17,546 nt of DNA. It comes from Gemmatimonadota bacterium (GTDB lineage: Bacteria; GCA-2686955). Below, piece by piece: positions 7,669-14,301 of the stretch; the stretch's first letter is position 1, and every line of letters begins with the position of its first letter. The stretch lies in the NCBI GenBank assembly GCA_002686955.1, contig NYZA01000116.1, positions 1 through 17,546 of the forward strand, read 5' to 3'. Under the pieces are notes generated by a model that was given only the letters and a program-made list of their open reading frames with translations, did no database searches and had not been told where the DNA came from. Made by a program: the position numbers and the translations under genes.

Positions 7669-10600
7669 TCAGTTCAAAGGAACCGTGAGGAGCATCTTCG
7701 CCCCTCCCCGTGAGAGGTCCGGTTTCAGTTCCACCCTTGGACCTTTCAAATCGAGATCGACTTCGGGGTCGCCGGAACTGTAGTTTTTGTTGGATTTAGC
7801 GTCTTCCTGTCCATCATCTCTACCGGGAGCCCAGATCGCGATGCCCAAGGCACCGGTGCTCAAGGCACCTAGGGCCACCACCGACCCGGTGTTGGAACCT
7901 TGGGCAGCCATGATCGCGGTGGCGATTCCGCCGGCCAGGCCCGTTCCCCAGAGGGTCGTTCGGGTGCCCGAGCCGATCGCGAAGCCGGGCCGCGGCGGGT
8001 CGAAACCGGCGGGCGCCCCCTCGGTCTCGCGGGCACTGAGCTCCGGGAGCGCCAGCTCCGCGCTCACGGCCAGCTGAATCGGCGCGCCCAGAGGCCCCTC
8101 GCGTTGCGGGAGCGGAAGGTCGATCCCGGGACGGAACGTTTCCGCACGGGCCCTCGCCAGCTCCGCGAAGGGTTCGTCAAGGCCGTTTTCGACCGACATC
8201 TCGACCGCCGCCACATACGACTCGATCGCCTGCTCACCGTAGGGTGAGGCGTAGTCCTCGAGCTCCATCAGATAGAGCGCCGCCTCGACCTGGGAGAGAT
8301 CGGAAGGCGTGGGTGCCCCAATGATCGCCCTGTGAAACTCCTCGAGCACCTCGCCCATGCGCTCCAGGGAGCGGATCGACCACTTCGCCGAGCGATACTC
8401 CGAGGCCCTCGAGTACCCGTCGAGCAACGCATTCATCTTCGTCTCTTTGCGTTGGGTCGTCTCCTGAAGGGGCGGCCGAATGGCGTACTCCCGATAGTCC
8501 GGCAGATCGAGATCGATCCTCTTCCACTGCGCTTCGGCCAGAATCGCGACCGGCACCTCCGCGCCGGCGGAACGGAATCGCTCCGCCGCGTCGAGAAGCG
8601 CGCCGAGTCGGCCGGAAAGCTCGTCGGCGCCGGCGCCAGCTGACTCCGCCAACCGGATCTCGCGAATGCGCGAGTCGAGGTTTCGGCCGTGGTCGGTTTC
8701 GTACTCGGAGTGATAGGCGGCGAAGGCGGATCGCGCACGCTCCATCTCACCCGCCTCGTGCCAGTAGAGGGCAGAGTAGTAGGCTGCGTCATCCCCTATC
8801 TTGGTTCCGGATGTTCTCGACGCGAGTCGGCCCAAAAGAACCGCCGCTCTGGTGTGCTCACCAGCTTCCTCACGCAGAACCGCGGCCTGGCGAAGCGCAT
8901 CTTTGGCCAAATCGGAATCGGGATACTCGGCCGGAATCCGCTCGAAATCCCTCGCGGCGAGCTCCGCCTCCCCCGCGCCCAGCCACGCGGTCGCGGCGTC
9001 GTAGAGCGCCGCATCGTTGCCCTCGGCCAGAGGATCGATGGCGACCACGCGCAGGAAGTGCGCGGCGGCCTCCGAGGCTTCGCCCGCGTCTCTGAGGGTT
9101 TCGGCCTGTCGATATATCGCGGCGGCCCGCAGAGCGGATGAGGATTCGATCGCGGGGTCCATTTTGGCCGCCCACTCTTCCGCCTCGGCGAATCGTCCCA
9201 CCTCGAAGTAGCTGCGGGCGACCATCTCCGTCGCCCTGACGGCCAGCTCGGAATCGAAGGCATTCCCCGCGCAACGAACGAAATCCTCCGCCGCCTCGGC
9301 GTGAAGTTCAGCATCGAAGTGGAGCTCCGCGCGGCGCATCCACAGGCTCGGAATCCGTTCATCGCCCGCGTGTTGCTCGGCAAGTCGATCGATGGTCGTC
9401 GACATGCGCTCGAAGTTCGACGTTCCAACCTCCACGCCGGCCGCGTTCAGGGAGTGGATCGCGTTGTAGAGAGCATTGGCGGCGATCGCACTCGATTCCG
9501 GCAGCAGATCGGCGATGTCGGCGGCCGCGACGAAATGGTCGGCCGCGGCGCCGGGTTGCTCCAGGTCTAGCCAGGCGTCCGCCCGCTGCATCGCGACCTG
9601 TAGCTTCCGATCGCTCTGGGGGTAGCGGTCGAGGAATGAGGCGTACAGATCGACCGCGCGCCGCAACCCCTCGGCATCCGCCGCATCGCGCGCTCGGCCG
9701 TGGAGGCCCGCGGCGCTGGAGTAGTGGAACTCCTCGGCCGACCTGCGCACATCGACCGCCTGGTCGTCGGCGACCCATTCGTCGGCCCATGTCGTGCCGG
9801 GTCCGAAAAGACTGGAGTACCGCGCCCGCGCGGCGAGAGCCTCTCCTTCCTGCTCTTGCAGCTCGAGCACCTCGACCAGCTCCCGTTGCGCTCTAGGAGC
9901 TTCTTTGTGCTCGGGGTAGTTCTCGACGAAGCCGCGGAATGCCCGCTCTGCTGTCTGAAACTCCCCCTCTCCGCGGAAGAGACCACCGAGGCTGAGGAGG
10001 AGCTCCGCGCCGTACGATCGATCTCCGATCCGCTGCAGGTAGCTCTGAAGCCCCTCCACTCCGCTGAACTCGGAGAAGCTGATGGCGATGTACGATTTCG
10101 CCTCACTCGCCATTCCGCCGAGGGCTTCGCCGGCCTCGGTATCGTCTACCAGATAGGTGAATACGCTGATCGCATCGGCATAGCGGGAGAGCCGGTAGTA
10201 CGTCCATCCCAGCTTGTAGAGGGCCTCTTCGTAGAGCGGGGAATCGGGCGAAGCGAGGACCGACCGATACGATTCGGCCGCGTGTTCGAGTCGATTCGCG
10301 TCGAAGTACTCCTCTCCCATGCGGAGATGCGCTTCCGGCGCATAGGTGGAGTCGGAGAATCGATCCACGAGCTCGGCGTAGCGCTCGAGGGCCTTGTCGT
10401 TCGCCCCCTCTTCGCGAAGGCAGTAGGCCAGGCCGTAGAGCGCCCCCGCGGCCTCGGGAGCATCGGGATGGGCCTCGAGAAGAGCCCGGTAGGCGGCCTT
10501 CGAGCGGGAGTAGTCCGCGATCGGGGCCTCGCCTTCGAAGGCGTCGAGGTTCTCGAAGCGGACGAGATGCTCGGCGCGCTCGTGCGCGAAAAGAAGTTCC

Positions 10601-10878
10601 GCTAGCTGGAATCCGAGCGCGGCAGCCTTCGGATCCTCGGGGTAGGCCCGAACGACCCTATCCAGACGAGCGATCGCCCGCTCGTGCCGCGAGTGGAAGC
10701 TCTGCTCGAGTTGCTCGATCCTATCCACGCGCTCCCGCGACGCGGAGCGCAGGGTCTCGACCGCTTCCACGGCCTGATCGACCGGAGCCGCCTCCTCCGC
10801 GGATGCCAGGGCGCCCAACGCCAACAGGAGCGTCGCTGCTCCCGTCACGCGGCCGCCGCCCGTCGCTTTGCGCATCAT
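7669..10878 (-). CDS. Large exported TPR protein with C-terminal hydrophobic pair (GltD-like size and context)
   Basis: A 1069-aa protein. The ATG at 10878 overlaps the previous gene's stop (ATGA); a second ATG at 10875 is equally possible. A signal peptide (about 1-27, ending ASA) precedes a long array of degenerate TPR units, with typical pieces such as LYGLAYCLREEGANDKALERY and ALYKLGWTYYRLSRYADAI. The array covers roughly 60-750, with helical regions beyond. Two short hydrophobic glycine-rich segments lie at about 976-992 and 999-1016, followed by a 50-residue polar tail. The array is therefore periplasmic and may be held in the inner membrane by a C-terminal hairpin. Myxococcus GltD (AgmU) is also a large periplasmic TPR protein of gliding motility. 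The match is by architecture and context, not alignment. Confidence 0.88.
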   Translation of the reverse strand: MMRKATGGGRVTGAATLLLALGALASAEEAAPVDQAVEAVETLRSASRERVDRIEQLEQSFHSRHERAIARLDRVVRAYPEDPKAAALGFQLAELLFAHERAEHLVRFENLDAFEGEAPIADYSRSKAAYRALLEAHPDAPEAAGALYGLAYCLREEGANDKALERYAELVDRFSDSTYAPEAHLRMGEEYFDANRLEHAAESYRSVLASPDSPLYEEALYKLGWTYYRLSRYADAISVFTYLVDDTEAGEALGGMASEAKSYIAISFSEFSGVEGLQSYLQRIGDRSYGAELLLSLGGLFRGEGEFQTAERAFRGFVENYPEHKEAPRAQRELVEVLELQEQEGEALAARARYSSLFGPGTTWADEWVADDQAVDVRRSAEEFHYSSAAGLHGRARDAADAEGLRRAVDLYASFLDRYPQSDRKLQVAMQRADAWLDLEQPGAAADHFVAAADIADLLPESSAIAANALYNAIHSLNAAGVEVGTSNFERMSTTIDRLAEQHAGDERIPSLWMRRAELHFDAELHAEAAEDFVRCAGNAFDSELAVRATEMVARSYFEVGRFAEAEEWAAKMDPAIESSSALRAAAIYRQAETLRDAGEASEAAAHFLRVVAIDPLAEGNDAALYDAATAWLGAGEAELAARDFERIPAEYPDSDLAKDALRQAAVLREEAGEHTRAAVLLGRLASRTSGTKIGDDAAYYSALYWHEAGEMERARSAFAAYHSEYETDHGRNLDSRIREIRLAESAGAGADELSGRLGALLDAAERFRSAGAEVPVAILAEAQWKRIDLDLPDYREYAIRPPLQETTQRKETKMNALLDGYSRASEYRSAKWSIRSLERMGEVLEEFHRAIIGAPTPSDLSQVEAALYLMELEDYASPYGEQAIESYVAAVEMSVENGLDEPFAELARARAETFRPGIDLPLPQREGPLGAPIQLAVSAELALPELSARETEGAPAGFDPPRPGFAIGSGTRTTLWGTGLAGGIATAIMAAQGSNTGSVVALGALSTGALGIAIWAPGRDDGQEDAKSNKNYSSGDPEVDLDLKGPRVELKPDLSRGGAKMLLTVPLN

Positions 10879-12821
10879 TGCTCCTCTCCTGCGTTGGCGC
10901 CCGGCTTCGCGCCATTCCGCGATGCGAGCACCAAGGTCGAATCGGGCTCGTCTCCACGGGTCAGATGTTGTAGCTCCATCCGGGCACTCTCCATCCGCAT
11001 CAGACCGATCTCCGCGAGGCGCATTTCGGCGGCCTTGCGCAGCGAAGGCAGCTCCGATGACGCGCCATCGGCGGATACCGCGATCAGCTCGCGGGATTCG
11101 AGGCTCAGGGAGCGCACCACCGGAAGGAGCGCACCGATCTGGTGGGCGGAGGACAGCGAGCCGGCGCGCAACGCGCTGGTCTGGAGCTGTTGGGCTTCGG
11201 CCTCGATCCGTTCCAGGCGCGCCGCCTCTCGGCGAAGCGAGGCGAGCTGCTCATCGTGGCGGCGCAGCGAAGCGAAGCGCGGATCGTTGGCGACCTTGCT
11301 CACCAGCTCGTCGAGATTCCGTTCCGCGTCGTCGGGTCTACCCGCGACCATTTCGAGCTCCGCCAGAGCCATGAGCGATCGGAGGGCGGGCACGGTTCCT
11401 GGGGATGTGTCGCGCAGCTCCTCGAGACGCCGGCGCGCCGCCTTCACATCTCCGACCCCCGCCAAGCTCTGAGCGGCGAGAAGAACCGACTCCGTGGCGA
11501 CCGGGCTGTCGTTCGGGATCTCTTTCAAGATCTCGACCGTGTCGCTGAAGCGGCCCGCATCGAAAAAAAGCAGCCCCAGAGAAAGAACCGCCCGATCGCG
11601 GACCTGATTGGCTCCCCCCCTGTCGGAGATCTCGATGCTGAGGTCGGCGAGCATCGTTCGCGCTAGATCGAGCTCGCCCGTCGCCGCTACAGCCGCCGCG
11701 AGAGAGAGGTTCGCCCGTTCGGCGTGGGGCGAATCGGACCCGACGGTCTCGAGGGCAAGGCGCGCCGTGTGCGGATCTCCTAGTGCCAGCGCGGCGATTC
11801 CTACGTAGTAGGCGACCTCCGCCTCCGGAACGACCGCCGCGAATTCGCCCGCTCCATCCAAAACACCTTCGTAGTCGCCGAGCTCGAAGCGGAGCGAAAG
11901 CGCATCGGTCGCGGCGCGCGCCGCCATCGTGCTTTCGGGATGCTCCCTGACGATCGCGGCGAGCGCGTGTTCGGCGGTCCCAAGGCGCCCGAGGGCGAGT
12001 CGCGTCGTGGCGAGATGATCCAATGCGCTAGGCCGCCCCGGCCAGCTCGATTGGGAGCTCGCGAGAGCAGCGAGTCGGCGCTCCGCCGCACGGAATTGAA
12101 TCTCGCGGGCGATCCCTTCGGCGTGGGCGGCGTTGGTCAGATGATCCAGGCCCCGATCGAAGCTTCTCTCCGCCATCCGAGCGAGTTCGTCCGGCTCCGC
12201 CGATTCGATCAACTTGCCATGGGCGGCCGCCACGAAAGTGCCCGCCGCATCGGCCCCGACCTGATAGACCCGCACCCGTTCGAAGGCGATTTCCTCCTCC
12301 AGCACGGCCTTCCTATCCCGGAGCACGACTTGGGCCTCCTCCAGCCCGGTCATCGCTTCGGCCATCAGCGACTCTTTGGACTGAACGCTCCAGGAGTAGC
12401 CGGGCGATAGGGCATCAACCTCTTCGCGCAGCGCCCCCAGAGCCGCGGCGCCATCCCCGATCTCTCCGTCGAGCGCGCTCTCGGGCAAAGCCGAGAGCAT
12501 GAGCTCGAGCTCAGCCGCCGCGTCCGATGCGGCGACCGTCTCCGACACGAGCGCCCGCCGCAGGGCGTCCTCCCTGCCCCTCATCCCACGGTTTCCAAAC
12601 TCCAAGGAATGCAGCGCTCCCCGTTCCAGCAGCTCGTCGAGCACCAGATCCACCTCGTCGATCAGGTAGATCTCGTCGTCGATCGCAGCCTCGAGACGAA
12701 AATACTGCGCTTGAAGCAACTCGATCCGAGCGTCGAGCGAGCGCTCGACGGAGGGCATCTCCGTGGGTTGCACGGCCGACACGGCCGCTAGGACCGCACC
12801 GAAAAGGGGGAGGCAGTTCAT
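10875..12821 (-). CDS. Exported TPR/coiled-coil protein, first gene of the motor operon
   Basis: Starting from the ATG at 12821, with GGAG nine nt upstream, gives 648 aa; a GTG at 12836 would add five residues. A signal peptide (about 1-17) is followed by a helical, probably coiled-coil region (about 25-60, rich in Leu, Glu and Asp) and a long all-helical body. TPR-like repeats are clearest around 250-490, for example ALDHLATTRLALGRLGTAEH. The C-terminus (about 500-630) is again rich in Glu, Arg and Leu and may be coiled coil. No catalytic motif is seen. It should be a periplasmic scaffold protein. As the leading gene it faces the 373-bp divergent region, and its stop overlaps the start of the larger TPR gene. 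Its size and position recall GltC of the Myxococcus gliding apparatus; this is inference. Confidence 0.86.
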   Translation of the reverse strand: MNCLPLFGAVLAAVSAVQPTEMPSVERSLDARIELLQAQYFRLEAAIDDEIYLIDEVDLVLDELLERGALHSLEFGNRGMRGREDALRRALVSETVAASDAAAELELMLSALPESALDGEIGDGAAALGALREEVDALSPGYSWSVQSKESLMAEAMTGLEEAQVVLRDRKAVLEEEIAFERVRVYQVGADAAGTFVAAAHGKLIESAEPDELARMAERSFDRGLDHLTNAAHAEGIAREIQFRAAERRLAALASSQSSWPGRPSALDHLATTRLALGRLGTAEHALAAIVREHPESTMAARAATDALSLRFELGDYEGVLDGAGEFAAVVPEAEVAYYVGIAALALGDPHTARLALETVGSDSPHAERANLSLAAAVAATGELDLARTMLADLSIEISDRGGANQVRDRAVLSLGLLFFDAGRFSDTVEILKEIPNDSPVATESVLLAAQSLAGVGDVKAARRRLEELRDTSPGTVPALRSLMALAELEMVAGRPDDAERNLDELVSKVANDPRFASLRRHDEQLASLRREAARLERIEAEAQQLQTSALRAGSLSSAHQIGALLPVVRSLSLESRELIAVSADGASSELPSLRKAAEMRLAEIGLMRMESARMELQHLTRGDEPDSTLVLASRNGAKPGANAGEEQ

Positions 12822-13194
12822 CGGATGGAGCTCCACGGTTCGGTGTGCCTTCAGCGCTCAGGAGCCCAGGTTCCCAACCGGTGTCGCTCGATCGACAGCC
12901 AACGAATGGTCGGAACGGGGGCGGCGCTTCTTTGCTCCTCCGGTTTATCGGACGAAGGTGTGGACGCCTTGAGCGCCCGATTCCCTCTCTCCCTATTGAG
13001 GGAAGGACCGAGTCGTCACGTTCGAGATCTTGGACGAGAAAGCCTCAAGCCTCCGTGCTGGTTCGCCGATATCCCGAAAGACTCCGGGAACCGACATTGC
13101 CCGGAGGAGATCCATCGGGTGCGCTTCCCACGCGGAGCGCGGAGAACCCGTCCAACGCCGTCATGAGACGGGCGTGCGCGTGAGGAGTCAGAGC
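12822..13194. promoter_or_regulatory. Divergent intergenic region between the motor operon and the barrel gene
   Basis: These 373 bp separate two divergent genes and should hold both promoters. No coding frame here has a ribosome site or a protein-like composition. An inverted repeat TTCCCTC (12981-12987) and GAGGGAA (12998-13004), with a 10-nt spacer, is the clearest element and could be an operator or a small stem. A possible weak sigma-70-like pair on the + strand is TTGAGC (12969-12974) and TATTGA (12994-12999), but the 19-nt spacing is poor and the second box overlaps the repeat. No convincing promoter was found for the - strand operon. Confidence 0.4.
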
Positions 13195-14148
13195 ATGCAC
13201 AACGTGACACGAGTCACCTGGATCGTCGCCGGCTTGATCGGCGGAGCGGCGGGCCGCGCCGACGCGATCGCCAACTTCCAACCTAGCGACCTCGTCGACA
13301 TGCCGACGGCCAGAGTATTGCCGCACCGCGTGCCGGTCGTAACGACCTTCATGACCACCTACGCATCGGCGGCACGGCTCCATACGAAGGGATCGCAGAC
13401 CTTTACGGTCGGAGTCTTCGATTGGGCCGAGGCGGGTCTTTTCGTCGAGAGCGAGCAGAAGATCGCCGGTGCCATCAAGCTGAGGGTCAGCGACGAAGGC
13501 CGCTACCTTCCCGCCATCGCGGTCGGCGTGCAGAACATCGGAGGCGACGACCAGATATCCGAGTACGGCAGCGATTTCTTCTACTCCAGCGGGCAGGCCA
13601 ATTCCTTCTATGTGGTGGGATCGAAGCGATTGACCTGGCTGCCCGAGCTCGACGTCACGCTGCATCTCGGCGTCGGTTCCGGGCGATTCCGCGGCGTCAC
13701 TACGGCCTCGAACGATGTGCAGGGTGTGTTCGCGGGTCTGGAATTCTGGGTGACCGACTATCTGCGTTTCATGTTCGAAGAGGACGGAGCGGACGGAAAT
13801 ATCGGCGCCACTTTCCGTGTGAACGACAGCTTCTCGGCCCACCTGGCCCTTGCGGAGTTCGAGTCCGCCTTCAACTACAAACGCAGTCCGGCGAGCGTCG
13901 ACCCCAAGGTGCACCCGAAGGTGAGCTTCGGAATGAACTACGCCTTCGACCTCCTTCGTCCCCCGCTCTCTCGCAAACAGGCGAAGATCAAGCAGATTCG
14001 CAGCCAGCAAAGGGAGAACGCCGTGCTCGAAGCGGAGCTCGAACGGCTTCGCGCTCGGCGCCAAGACGCCGAGGAGCGGATCGCGGCTTACAAGGCCGCG
14101 CTTGCCAAGGCACCGCCGATCGACCGAGCCGACCAGGGCGACCAGTAG
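13195..14148 (+). CDS. Probable outer-membrane beta-barrel protein of YjbH type with C-terminal coiled coil
   Basis: A 317-aa protein starting at the ATG at 13195, which has GAGGAG seven nt upstream; the longer frame from 13030 would bury the signal peptide. A signal peptide (about 1-24) is followed by alternating polar/hydrophobic strands ending in aromatic residues. The pieces LVDMPTARVLP, FDWAEAGLF, AIAVGVQNIGG, then an EYGS...VVGSKRL stretch and LHLGVGSGRF resemble the YjbH/exopolysaccharide barrel family, in which a protein with an N-terminal small residue-rich strand lines an outer-membrane barrel. The last 65 residues (about 250-310) form a charged coiled coil rich in Glu, Arg, Ala and Gln, which is unusual for a barrel. 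It is divergent from the ExbB/ExbD operon and may be its outer-membrane partner. Function is inferred. Confidence 0.78.
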   Translation: MHNVTRVTWIVAGLIGGAAGRADAIANFQPSDLVDMPTARVLPHRVPVVTTFMTTYASAARLHTKGSQTFTVGVFDWAEAGLFVESEQKIAGAIKLRVSDEGRYLPAIAVGVQNIGGDDQISEYGSDFFYSSGQANSFYVVGSKRLTWLPELDVTLHLGVGSGRFRGVTTASNDVQGVFAGLEFWVTDYLRFMFEEDGADGNIGATFRVNDSFSAHLALAEFESAFNYKRSPASVDPKVHPKVSFGMNYAFDLLRPPLSRKQAKIKQIRSQQRENAVLEAELERLRARRQDAEERIAAYKAALAKAPPIDRADQGDQ

Positions 14149-14199
14149 TCGCGCGCCCCGGGCGAAGGCTCGGCGCGGCGGCCCAAGCGGGATGGTAGA

Positions 14200-14222
14200 C
14201 GCGTCTCGCTCTTGGAGACGCG
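14200..14222. other. Perfect 8-bp hairpin with 7-nt loop downstream of the barrel gene
   Basis: Arms CGCGTCTC (14200-14207) and GAGACGCG (14215-14222) enclose GCTCTTG. It lies 51 bp past the stop of the barrel gene. No U-tract follows, so it may be a weak or Rho-assisted terminator or an mRNA 3' end stem. The stem with its 7-nt loop superficially resembles a tRNA anticodon arm, but no acceptor or T arm is present. Confidence 0.45.
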
Positions 14223-14265
14223 AATCGCCAGCAAGCCCCCAGAAGGAGAGCGTAGCTGGGGACCG

Positions 14266-14297
14266 GGGACGAGATCGATGTGATGCGGTCTCGTCCC
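14266..14297. terminator. Hairpin between convergent genes, probable bidirectional terminator
   Basis: Perfect arms GGGACGAGA (14266-14274) and TCTCGTCCC (14289-14297) can extend inward by three more pairs including a G-U, leaving an 8-nt loop. On the + strand the tail is moderately T-rich (TTCCTCATT). It sits directly after the comEC stop (14302-14304 on the - strand) and 118 bp beyond the barrel gene stop, so it could stop transcription from both sides. Confidence 0.6.
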
Positions 14298-14301
14298 TTC
14301 C

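Noticed and set aside
13030-13194. N-terminal extension of the barrel gene to an upstream start at 13030
   Set aside because: The ATG at 13195 has GAGGAG at good spacing and is followed by a signal peptide, which the extension would bury.
13045-14064. A 339-codon - strand frame opposite the barrel gene
   Set aside because: The + strand frame has a ribosome site, signal peptide and barrel-like strands; the antisense frame has neither start signals nor recognisable motifs.
14181-14235. tRNA-Leu-like segment (GGTAGACGCG and a 7-nt-loop stem)
   Set aside because: There is no matching acceptor stem, no GGTTCGAATCC-type T arm, and the loop lacks U at position 33.
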